From: Gracilibacillus caseinilyticus
GTDB lineage: Bacteria > Bacillota > Bacilli > Bacillales > Amphibacillaceae
DNA length: 64,000 nucleotides
Assembly: GCF_022919115.1 (NCBI RefSeq)
Contig: NZ_CP095072.1
Location: 1,860,001 to 1,924,000, forward strand
Reading direction: 5' to 3'
Shown here: positions 53,519 to 61,181 of the stretch, one piece after another
Layout: the number at the start of each line of letters is the position of its first letter
Numbering within the stretch: the first letter of the stretch is position 1
The notes under the pieces: generated by a model
The model's database searches: none
The model's input: the letters and a program-made list of their open reading frames with translations, nothing else
What the model was told of the DNA's origin: nothing
Program-made: the position numbers and the translations under genes

Positions 53519-54034
53519 GTGAAGACAAGTATCAGACAATGTACAATAGACGACTTGTATTTGTTACAAGAGATAGGCACAGATACGTATAACGAAACTT
53601 ATAGCCATTTAAATACTCCCGAAAATATTAATGAATATTTGGAAAATGCCTTCAATGTAGATCAACTCACCAAAGAATTATCCAATCCATCATCAACATT
53701 TTTATTCCAATATGTAGACAAAAACCTCGCTGGTTATTTAAAAATTAATGAAGCAGATGCTCAAACATACAATGTTAGTGATAATGCATTAGAAATAGAA
53801 CGTATTTATGTAAAAAATAATTACAGAAGCATGGGGTTAGGGAAAGTATTGCTAGACAAAGCTATGGAGATTGCCAAAGAGCGTCAAAAAAGTGAAATAT
53901 GGTTAGGGGTATGGCGAAAAAATAAAAATGCCATCGATTTTCATAAAAATATGGGATTTGAATCAAGAGGTTCCTATTCTTTATATTTTGGAGATGACGA
54001 GCAAATTATGTACATTATGGCAAAAAAATTATAA
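53519..54034 (+). CDS. paiA: Spermidine/spermine N-acetyltransferase PaiA-like
   Basis: 171 residues from GTG 53519, nine bases after AAAAGGAG; the frame extends upstream without support. GNAT fold with motif A EIERIYVKNNYRSMGLGKVLLDKA and motif B IWLGVWRKNKNAIDFHKNMGF, FGDDEQIMYIMAKKL at the end. The N-terminus (DTYNETYSHLNTPENINEYLENAF) matches PaiA of B. subtilis as I remember it. PaiA acetylates polyamines and influences sporulation and protease genes. The usual partner paiB is not adjacent. Confidence 0.85.
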   Translation: MKTSIRQCTIDDLYLLQEIGTDTYNETYSHLNTPENINEYLENAFNVDQLTKELSNPSSTFLFQYVDKNLAGYLKINEADAQTYNVSDNALEIERIYVKNNYRSMGLGKVLLDKAMEIAKERQKSEIWLGVWRKNKNAIDFHKNMGFESRGSYSLYFGDDEQIMYIMAKKL

Positions 54035-54110
54035 TCCTTTGCAATAACTAGGGATAAGGCTATTGCCACTTTAACTGGCAATAAGCCATCATACCCTATG
54101 TAGAACAGCT

Positions 54111-55202
54111 TTACAGCAGATCTGGATCTTTCTCTGGCTGTTTTTCTTTCCATTCATGATAGAAATGAGAAATAACAGTTTTGACAACGGCATATGCAGG
54201 GATGATGAATAACAACCCTATAAATCCAGCGATACCCCCGGCAGCTAAGATTAATGTGATAACTGTTAACGGGTGGATCGAAAGGGCCCGTCCCATAATG
54301 TTTGGCGAGATCAGGTTACTTTCAATCTGTTGTGCAATCACCATGACACTAGTTGCCCAGACAGCCATCATAGGTTCCTGGAAGAAGCCGACAATGATCG
54401 CTGGTATAGCTGATAAGAATGGCCCGATAAACGGAATAAAGTTCATGACAAGACCAAATAATGCCAAGGATAGGGAGTAATCCAGTTTAATGATCACATA
54501 TCCAATGTACAGCATGATCCCTACACAAAGACTGACAAAAAATTGTCCTTGAATGAATGATGACAGCGTATGATTAATATTAGCTGTTAAGGTTTTAAAA
54601 CTGTCCGCTTTTTTCGGACTTAAAAATTTTGAAACAAAAGGTACCAGTTTATAGCCGTCCATCATCATGAAGTAAAGAAAGAACGGAATCAGGACAATTG
54701 AAAAGACAAAACTAAATATTTGTCCAATGGCACTGATAATCCCCGTCGTTATTTTCTCCGCATAGCCACTAATATTATCCAGCACGTTCTGAATTGCACT
54801 TTCAAATTGAGGTGGAATGATGTTCTGATTTTGCTGCCACAGCTCAAATATATCTTGCGCACTTCTTACCATCTTCGGCACGCTATCGACAAAATTGGAA
54901 AATTGTCGTTGTACAATCGGTGCAATAAATAAGATAATCAGCGTGATAACCGCTATAAGTAACAGGAATACGATCATGGTCCCAATAAAGCGGGGGACTT
55001 TTTTTCGTGACAGCCAATTAACGATCGGACTGGTAATATAATAAATGATACCAGAGCCGATAATCGGTACGGCGATAGCTGCTAAATAAGCACCAACTGG
55101 TTGGAAAATAAAGCGGGATAAATAAATTAAGTATACTAAGATGAAAATTAATATGAATGTTATTAGCGTTCGAATGCTTTTTTTCTGTAACAAATGCTTC
55201 AC
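54111..55202 (-). CDS. AI-2E family transporter-like membrane protein
   Basis: 363 residues from GTG 55202, behind AAAAAGG. Seven to eight membrane helices with the typical long amphipathic middle part and the segments IPIIGSGIIYYITSPIV, GLVMNFIPFIGPFLSAIPAIIVG and NLISPNIMGRALSIHPLTVI. Members of the family (YdbI, YtvI, TqsA) export AI-2 or act as Na+/H+ antiporters in halophiles (UPF0118), so cation transport is equally possible here. The C-terminus is short and charged. Confidence 0.88.
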   Translation of the reverse strand: MKHLLQKKSIRTLITFILIFILVYLIYLSRFIFQPVGAYLAAIAVPIIGSGIIYYITSPIVNWLSRKKVPRFIGTMIVFLLLIAVITLIILFIAPIVQRQFSNFVDSVPKMVRSAQDIFELWQQNQNIIPPQFESAIQNVLDNISGYAEKITTGIISAIGQIFSFVFSIVLIPFFLYFMMMDGYKLVPFVSKFLSPKKADSFKTLTANINHTLSSFIQGQFFVSLCVGIMLYIGYVIIKLDYSLSLALFGLVMNFIPFIGPFLSAIPAIIVGFFQEPMMAVWATSVMVIAQQIESNLISPNIMGRALSIHPLTVITLILAAGGIAGFIGLLFIIPAYAVVKTVISHFYHEWKEKQPEKDPDLL

Positions 55203-55385
55203 AACCTTTTTTATTTCATACTGTCATTCTATCATCTGTAGACAAATGATGGTATGTTTTTGTTAGGGCTGAAAAGGATATTTCAGCAGTAAGCTACAAT
55301 TTATTATACATATAAAATCAATAGAAACGACAGCAAGACTATGCTACTATAGGATTATAATAATGTATGTTTAGGGGGAAATCGT

Positions 55386-57104
55386 ATGGCATGGCAAGAT
55401 ACATTAAAAAAATGGGCATCGTTTACGACGCTTCATCCAGATTTGTTAAAGCAGTTGAACACGCTGTCAGATAATGAAGAAGAATTAGAAGATTCGTTTT
55501 ACAAAAATTTAACCTTCGGAACTGGTGGTATGCGTGGCATGCTGGGTCCAGGAACGAATCGCATGAATATATATACGGTACGTAAGGCAGTTGAAGGCCT
55601 CGCCAATTACATAGTAGAAAATATAAAAGATGCAGAGAGCCGTGGAGTGGTGATTGCCTATGATTCACGTTATATGTCTCAGGAATTTGCCGTAGAGGCA
55701 GCAAGGGTATTGGGTGCCCATAAAGTGAAAACATATGTCTTCGAATCGATAAGACCAACTCCATTACTTTCCTTCGCTGTCCGTCATTTGCACACAGCGG
55801 CAGGGATTATGATAACGGCAAGTCATAATCCGCCAGAATACAACGGATTTAAGGTATACAATGCAGATGGCGGTCAAGTTCCACTTGAAGAAGCAGCAGC
55901 TATCATTGAAGAAGTGAACAAAGTCGAAGATGAGTTGCAAGTAGAAGTACTAGACAGAGAAGAAGTGGAGTCTGCTGGTCTGTTGGAGTGGGTTGGTGAA
56001 TCCGTCGATACAGCATATCTAAAGGAACTGAAAACGATCCAGAAACAAACAGCTGAAGATCAGGTGAATATCGTCTTTACACCTTTACATGGAACGGCGC
56101 ATGATTTGGTGCTGAAAGGATTAGCACAAATCGGTTTCAATAATGTTCATGTTGTCAAAGAGCAAGCACAACCAGATCCTGAGTTCTCAACCGTAACATC
56201 TCCGAATCCGGAAGAGCACCAAGCGTTCGAAATGGCGATTGCTCAAGGAACGGAAGTAGATGCAGATATTTTAATCGGAACAGATCCAGATGCCGATCGT
56301 CTTGGTGTAGCAGTGAAAGATGGTAAAGGTTCTTATCAGGTCTTGACAGGTAATCAGCTCGGTTCGTTGTTATTGGATTATACGTTAGCACAGACGGAAG
56401 CGGATCAATTACAAGATGGTCAAGTGGTGAAAACCATTGTAACGACTGAATTAGGCAGAGCGATCGCTTCTTATTATGGTGTCAATACAATTGATACGTT
56501 AACAGGTTTTAAATTTATTGGTGAAAAAATGAAACAATTTGAATCAGATAACCGTCATTTCCTTTTTGGCTATGAAGAAAGCTATGGCTATTTGATTGGT
56601 GACTTCGTCCGTGATAAAGATGCTGTGCAAGCGGCAGTTGCGGCATGTGAGATGGCTAATTATTGGAAAGTACAGGGTAAAACATTGTTAGAAGCGTTGG
56701 ATGTACTATATGAACGTCATGGCTTTTATCTGGAAGATATGAAGTCATTAACATTAAAAGGGAAAGATGGAGCAGAACAAATTGCTGCGATTATGGATGA
56801 TATTAGACAAGAACCATTCGAGCAATTAGGTGGATGGAAAGTTATAGCGGTGGAGGACTATCACAGCAGTATCCGCCAGCTTCCATTGCAAGAGACAGAA
56901 GAAGTCATTACCTTACCTAAGGAAAATGTGATGAAATTTTTATTAGAAGAAGAAGCATGGGTTTGCTTCCGCCCGTCTGGTACAGAGCCTAAAATCAAAA
57001 GTTACTTCGGTGTGAAGACAGACGGATCTGAAAAAAGCAAGGCGCTGATCAAACAGTTGCAAACGGAAGTAGATGATCGTATCAGTAAAGTAATTAATGC
57101 ATAA
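55386..57104 (+). CDS. pgcA: Phospho-sugar mutase (alpha-phosphoglucomutase)
   Basis: 572 residues. The alpha-D-phosphohexomutase domains are in order: GTGGMRGMLGPGTNRMN near residue 45, phosphoserine loop TASHNPPEYNG (S146), metal loop DPDADRLG (about 305), sugar loop GYEESYGYL (about 398) and the phosphate loop RPSGTEPKIKSY (about 535). It interconverts glucose-1- and glucose-6-phosphate for UDP-glucose, teichoic acid anchoring and glycolipids. TTAGGGGG before the ATG; terminator follows. Confidence 0.96.
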   Translation: MAWQDTLKKWASFTTLHPDLLKQLNTLSDNEEELEDSFYKNLTFGTGGMRGMLGPGTNRMNIYTVRKAVEGLANYIVENIKDAESRGVVIAYDSRYMSQEFAVEAARVLGAHKVKTYVFESIRPTPLLSFAVRHLHTAAGIMITASHNPPEYNGFKVYNADGGQVPLEEAAAIIEEVNKVEDELQVEVLDREEVESAGLLEWVGESVDTAYLKELKTIQKQTAEDQVNIVFTPLHGTAHDLVLKGLAQIGFNNVHVVKEQAQPDPEFSTVTSPNPEEHQAFEMAIAQGTEVDADILIGTDPDADRLGVAVKDGKGSYQVLTGNQLGSLLLDYTLAQTEADQLQDGQVVKTIVTTELGRAIASYYGVNTIDTLTGFKFIGEKMKQFESDNRHFLFGYEESYGYLIGDFVRDKDAVQAAVAACEMANYWKVQGKTLLEALDVLYERHGFYLEDMKSLTLKGKDGAEQIAAIMDDIRQEPFEQLGGWKVIAVEDYHSSIRQLPLQETEEVITLPKENVMKFLLEEEAWVCFRPSGTEPKIKSYFGVKTDGSEKSKALIKQLQTEVDDRISKVINA

Positions 57105-57118
57105 ATTCGAGTATAAAA

Positions 57119-57160
57119 GAAGAACCTAAACCTAATCTGATGGTGAAGGTTCTTTTTTCT
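57119..57160 (+). terminator. Terminator after pgcA
   Basis: AGAACCT (57121-57127) and AGGTTCT (57147-57153), followed by TTTTTCT. Confidence 0.8.
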
Positions 57161-57162
57161 AT

Positions 57163-57208
57163 AAGTGCGTGTTCAAAAAATGTTGCCGAATGCCTTTTTG
57201 AATATCCT
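57163..57208 (+). repeat. Dispersed repeat fragment (GTGCGTGTTCAAAAAA type)
   Basis: ATAAGTGCGTGTTCAAAAAA matches the sequence at 7259-7279 with few changes; the similarity fades after about 30 bases. Confidence 0.45.
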
Positions 57209-57221
57209 AATTAAGAAAAGA

Positions 57222-57384
57222 TTGACAGAATCGGAAAAAGAACGTATATTAAGAATATACATAAAGGGGAGTAGCTGTTACAATAAATGTCGTCATTTCG
57301 AGAGAATATCTCCGGCATTATTGGCAACTCGACGTTGTTAGCGAGACCTTTACCATCCATGGTAAAGGTCTCGCTATTTTTGTG
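57222..57384 (+). promoter_or_regulatory. Promoter and yybP-ykoY (manganese) riboswitch of terC gene
   Basis: TTGACA (57222-57227) and TATATT (57245-57250) have a 17-base spacer. The leader carries the motif AAAGGGGAGTAGC at 57263, TCGTCATTTCGAGA, CTCCGGCATTATTGGCAACTC and AGCGAGACCTTTACC, the yybP-ykoY consensus. The last arm also forms the terminator GCGAGACCTTTACC/GGTAAAGGTCTCGC (57341-57374) with TATTTTTG. Mn2+ binding is expected to prevent termination and switch on the exporter-like gene. Confidence 0.93.
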
Positions 57385-57432
57385 TGATCTTTGCTAGCGG
57401 GTGGAGAACATATCAAAGAGGAGTTGAAGCAG

Positions 57433-58197
57433 TTGGAATTAATTTTTGAGTATGGCTGGGTATTATTAGTATTAATTGGTTTAGAAGGTATATTAGCTGC
57501 AGATAATGCACTTGTGCTTGCGATAATGGTGAAACACTTACCAGATGAGCAACGAAAAAGAGCTTTATTTTATGGTTTAGCAGGGGCTTTTATCTTACGT
57601 TTTGGATCATTATTCATTATTTCCTTCCTTGTCGATGTGTGGCAAGTGCAAGCAATAGGTGCTGCCTATCTATTGTTCATTTCGATTAAAAATCTTTATG
57701 ATATTTATAAAAAACGGAAGAACGATGGTGATGAGGAAGAGGGCGAAGATGCGGAGAACAAGGGCAGTGGCTTCTGGATGACGGTTCTTAAGGTTGAATT
57801 AGCAGACTTAGCGTTTGCCGTGGATTCGATTCTGGCAGCTGTTGCCTTGGCAGTCGCGCTACCGGCAACAGGTATAGGTACGATTGGAAGTCTTGATACA
57901 GGTCAATTCTTAGTTGTTTTAGCAGGTGGTATGATCGGTCTGATCATTATGCGATTTGCAGCAAATGTCTTTGTTAAATTGCTGCACGATCGTCCGGGAT
58001 TAGAAGCCGCAGCCTTTATTATCGTCGGCTGGGTTGGTGTGAAGCTGGTAGTAACGGTACTGGCACATGAAGATATTCATTTATTACCGCACGACTTTGC
58101 CCACTCAACAGCTTGGAAGTTATTCTTCTATGCCGTACTTGTAGCAATTGCTGTAGGTGGCTGGTTTTTGTCAGGAAAAAACAAAAAAGAAGCATAA
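57433..58197 (+). CDS. TerC-family membrane protein (YceF/YkoY-like)
   Basis: 254 residues from TTG 57433, nine bases after AGAGGAG; an earlier in-frame TTG at 57391 is possible but has a poorer site. Seven or so membrane helices. Conserved LIGLEGILAADNALVLAIM and LADLAFAVDSILAAVALA carry the acidic metal-binding residues, separated by a charged loop (KKRKNDGDEEEGEDAENK). TerC proteins metallate exported enzymes with Mn2+ or export Mn2+. Control by the Mn riboswitch upstream fits this. Confidence 0.92.
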   Translation: MELIFEYGWVLLVLIGLEGILAADNALVLAIMVKHLPDEQRKRALFYGLAGAFILRFGSLFIISFLVDVWQVQAIGAAYLLFISIKNLYDIYKKRKNDGDEEEGEDAENKGSGFWMTVLKVELADLAFAVDSILAAVALAVALPATGIGTIGSLDTGQFLVVLAGGMIGLIIMRFAANVFVKLLHDRPGLEAAAFIIVGWVGVKLVVTVLAHEDIHLLPHDFAHSTAWKLFFYAVLVAIAVGGWFLSGKNKKEA

Positions 58198-58250
58198 ATC
58201 ATTTTAGTTTCATCTCATCCATCACCTGTCTATAATGGGAGGAAGAAAGG

Positions 58251-58706
58251 ATGGTACAGATGGCATTACATCATTTTTACCTAGAAGCATCGTGGCCTGG
58301 TGGCAGAAATGAAGTAGGGGAGTTGGAAGCAGGTAATTTGAAGACACAAATTTCGATTCCTCCAGAGATGGATGGCCCTGGAATTGGGACCAATCCAGAT
58401 GAAATGCTGCTTGGCGCGGCTTCTACATGCTATATTATTACATTGGCCGCAATGATCGAACGAGCTCACCTTCCGCTGGACTATTTACATTTAGATTCAG
58501 TCGGAGATGTTGACGTTACGAACGGCGTTTTTACCTATAAAAGAATCACGCACCGTCCAGTGGTCAGATTAAAAAAAGAAGCAACAGCAGACCAACTGGT
58601 TCAATTAGAAAAAATCGTAACAGACGCTGAGGCATCCTGCATGATATCACGTGCTATCAAAGGCAATGTCGATGTCGTATTAGAAGAAGACATATCGATT
58701 ACATGA
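58251..58706 (+). CDS. OsmC-family peroxiredoxin-like protein
   Basis: 151 residues from ATG 58251 (GGAGG eight bases upstream; ATG 58260 is an alternative). OsmC fold with the two catalytic Cys residues in GAASTCYIITLAAMIER (about 63) and DAEASCMISRAI (about 129). It resembles the SACOL1771/YmaD type. It reduces organic hydroperoxides with dithiols. Terminator follows. Confidence 0.9.
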   Translation: MVQMALHHFYLEASWPGGRNEVGELEAGNLKTQISIPPEMDGPGIGTNPDEMLLGAASTCYIITLAAMIERAHLPLDYLHLDSVGDVDVTNGVFTYKRITHRPVVRLKKEATADQLVQLEKIVTDAEASCMISRAIKGNVDVVLEEDISIT

Positions 58707-58718
58707 TAAGTCATAACA

Positions 58719-58778
58719 AAAAAGAGCCGAACATAACACGAATGGACGAAAAAATTCGAGTTGTGTTTGGCTTTTTCT
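58719..58778 (+). terminator. Long hairpin terminator after osmC-like gene
   Basis: AAAAGAGCCGAACATAAC plus CGAA (58720-58742) pairs with TTCGAGTTGTGTTTGGCTTTTT (58755-58776). Confidence 0.85.
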
Positions 58779-58803
58779 TTGTCATAAAGAATAAAAGTGT
58801 AGG

Positions 58804-59325
58804 TTCTTATAATACGGATTATGTAAATTAACAACTGGCTTAGTGGTCATTTTGAAATGATTCATGTGCTAGGACATCGCTCCGGGGCCAACCACTTCCA
58901 TCGGGAGTCTACGTGGTTGGCCTGCGCTAAAGTATTGATTCTACAACTAATGTAAGAGTTTTAGCTTTTAGATTGTTATCCAGAAGTAACAATCAATGAT
59001 AGCATTGGAAATTGCAAATACACAATGTTTAGCACTGCCGCTATTAATTGTGACTAACGTTGTAGCACTTCCTTAAGCGAAGACTCCGCATGCGTCAGTA
59101 CGAGTACGATCTGAAGATCCACTTTGTCTGCAACTGTGGCTGCTAGTATCCCTTCGAAGTAAGTTTCCTCGGCACAAGGCAACAAAGAAGTTGTTCAAAT
59201 TTTAGCCTAGCTGAAGCCGTACCCAACAGGACGCGGAGTATATTTCCGGAGATTTGCTAGCATATATAACATATCAAAATTACCACATTGACACACAAGA
59301 TCCACTTTACATAATCCGTATTATA
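58804..59325. mobile_element. MITE-like element, about 522 bp, copy 2
   Basis: The left terminus matches copy 1 over 22 bases (TTCTTATAATACGGATTATG plus TA, 58804-58825). The right terminus (59308-59325) keeps 18 of these in inverted orientation. The interior again has two structured halves: CCAACCACTT with ACGTGGTTGG on the left (58889 and 58911), and a right half with TACTCCGCGTCCTGTTGGG read on the minus strand, orthologous to the left half of copy 1. So the two halves are swapped or shuffled relative to copy 1. No gene inside. Confidence 0.75.
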
Positions 59326-59438
59326 GGCAGCTTAAATATTTTTAAGTTAGTTAGGACCGGGCGGGTTAAGACCGGCTTTTCTTTACCAAGTTATCATTCC
59401 CAATTTGTTTTATATTTCAATTGATTAACATCATTAAG

Positions 59439-59467
59439 TTGACAGTTGCGTAAAATGATAGTAATAT
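59439..59467 (+). promoter_or_regulatory. Sigma-A-type promoter of tcyP
   Basis: TTGACA (59439-59444) and TAATAT (59462-59467) with a spacer of exactly 17 bases, 47 bases before the start codon. Confidence 0.7.
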
Positions 59468-59514
59468 ATCATAGTATTTTAATCGGAATTATATTATTTG
59501 AGGAGGAAATAAGT

Positions 59515-60909
59515 ATGGATACGTTTTTGATTATTATTAATATTGCAATTATGTTAGTATTCATTGGTGTTTTAATCGGTATGCAGCGAAAATACGTATC
59601 GTTTAGTAAACGTGTATTCACTGGTTTAGGTTTAGGTATTCTGCTAGGGGCATTTTTACAAATTGTCTATTCAGCAGATTCTGAGATTGTTAGTTCCACA
59701 ACAGATTGGTACAATATCGTAGGTAGAGGATACGTCCGTTTATTAATGGTTATCGTTATTCCATTAGTCATGGTGTCGATCATCCAATCGATCATTAATT
59801 TAGAGAAATCATCAGAATTAGGGAAAATGTCCGCATGGATTATTGGGATTTTAGTTACGACAGCTATGATTGCTGCTGTAGTTGGTATTACCAGCTCTAC
59901 TATTTTTAATTTAAATGCTGATCAAATTGAAATGGGGCAGGCGGAAGAAGAGCGTGGTCTGGCACTTGAAGAAAGACTTGGCTCTTTAGAAGGCATGACG
60001 ACTCCGCAAAAAATATTAGAATTTATCCCATCGAATATTTTTTTGGATATGACAGGTGAGAGAGCAACATCTGTTATTGCTGTCGTGATCTTCTCGATTT
60101 TAGTTGGGATTGCCGTACTAGGAGTAAGAAGAAAACAGCCGGAACAAGCAACGAAATTCGTAGAAATGGTTAACGCAATTTATGCCGTAGTGATGCGGAT
60201 GGTGACGATCATTTTACGACTTGCACCATTCGGTATCATGGGCTTAATGGCGAATACGGTAGCACAAACGAATGTAGCCGGTATTATTGAGCTAGGAAAA
60301 TTCGTAGGTGCGTCCTATGTCGCTTTATTGATCATGTTCGTCATCCATTTAATTCTACTAGCAGTATTCGGTCTGAATCCGTTCCTGTATATACGTAAAG
60401 TATTACCTGTATTGAGTTTTGCCTTTACGTCACGATCCAGTGCCGGAACGATTCCATTAACCATTCAAGTACAGAAAGAAAGCCTTGGTGTGCACAGTGG
60501 TACTGCGAATATGGCAGCATCATTCGGTGCAACGATTGGTCAAAATGGCTGTGCGGGTATTTACCCAGCAATGCTGGCAGTGATGATCGCTCCATCACAA
60601 GGCATCGATCCATTATCACCAAGTTTTCTAATTCCCTTGGTACTAATTATTGGCATCAGTTCATTTGGTGTCGCTGGTGTAGGTGGCGGTGCGACATTCG
60701 CAGCATTAATCGTACTTTCCTCAATGAACTTACCAGTAGCATTAGCCGGGTTACTGATAACTGTCGAACCGTTAATTGATATGGGGCGTACAGCATTGAA
60801 CGTAAACGACTCAATTGTATCAGGTACGCTTACTTCAAAAATTATGAAAAAGTTAAACATTACTAAATATAACGACAAAGAAGCAGTGAACAAAGATATT
60901 GCGTTGTAA
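59515..60909 (+). CDS. tcyP: L-cystine:cation symporter TcyP-like
   Basis: 464 residues from ATG 59515, behind GAGGAGG; the longer frame crosses the promoter and is excluded. It belongs to the dicarboxylate/amino acid:cation symporter (DAACS) family, with eight membrane helices and two hairpins: FAFTSRSSAGTIPLTIQV (hairpin 1), ASFGATIGQNGCAGIYPAM and GVAGVGGGATFAALIVLSSMNLP. The long second loop LNADQIEMGQAEEERG fits TcyP/YhcL. It would import cystine as a sulfur source, linking with metY and the sulfur operon. Terminator follows. Confidence 0.92.
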   Translation: MDTFLIIINIAIMLVFIGVLIGMQRKYVSFSKRVFTGLGLGILLGAFLQIVYSADSEIVSSTTDWYNIVGRGYVRLLMVIVIPLVMVSIIQSIINLEKSSELGKMSAWIIGILVTTAMIAAVVGITSSTIFNLNADQIEMGQAEEERGLALEERLGSLEGMTTPQKILEFIPSNIFLDMTGERATSVIAVVIFSILVGIAVLGVRRKQPEQATKFVEMVNAIYAVVMRMVTIILRLAPFGIMGLMANTVAQTNVAGIIELGKFVGASYVALLIMFVIHLILLAVFGLNPFLYIRKVLPVLSFAFTSRSSAGTIPLTIQVQKESLGVHSGTANMAASFGATIGQNGCAGIYPAMLAVMIAPSQGIDPLSPSFLIPLVLIIGISSFGVAGVGGGATFAALIVLSSMNLPVALAGLLITVEPLIDMGRTALNVNDSIVSGTLTSKIMKKLNITKYNDKEAVNKDIAL

Positions 60910-60922
60910 AATAAAAATAAAG

Positions 60923-60958
60923 AAATCCCCAAGTCTTTAATTGACTTGGGGATTTTGT
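60923..60958 (+). terminator. Terminator after tcyP
   Basis: AAATCCCCAAGTC (60923-60935) pairs perfectly with GACTTGGGGATTT (60943-60955), followed by TGTTT. Confidence 0.92.
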
Positions 60959-60965
60959 TTATACG

Positions 60966-61175
60966 GTAGAAAAGTATAAAATTTTAGCAATGAAGATGCA
61001 CGACGCAGTGAAAATTTAGAATGTACCAAGTATAAGAAAAACTTCGACACTCGCTAATAGACGAGGCGAATGCCGAGTTTTTCTAATCACGGCGCTAATC
61101 GTCCGTAATACCCCCACTTCAAGATTCGAGAGATAAATTAAGAAGCTAAGTGGGGGTTAAAAACCCCCACTGATT
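60966..61175 (+). repeat. Structured about 210-bp intergenic repeat with alternative hairpins
   Basis: Its 5' part (AAAGTATAAAATTTTAGCAA, CACGACGCAGTG) is shared with the repeats at 5363 and 38809. AGAAAAACT (61035-61043) pairs with AGTTTTTCT (61076-61084). At the 3' part, AGTGGGGG (61149-61156) can pair either with CCCCCACT upstream (61111-61118) or CCCCCACT downstream (61164-61171). The last hairpin may end the RND gene transcript on the minus strand, although no T run follows. Confidence 0.6.
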
Positions 61176-61181
61176 GAAGTC

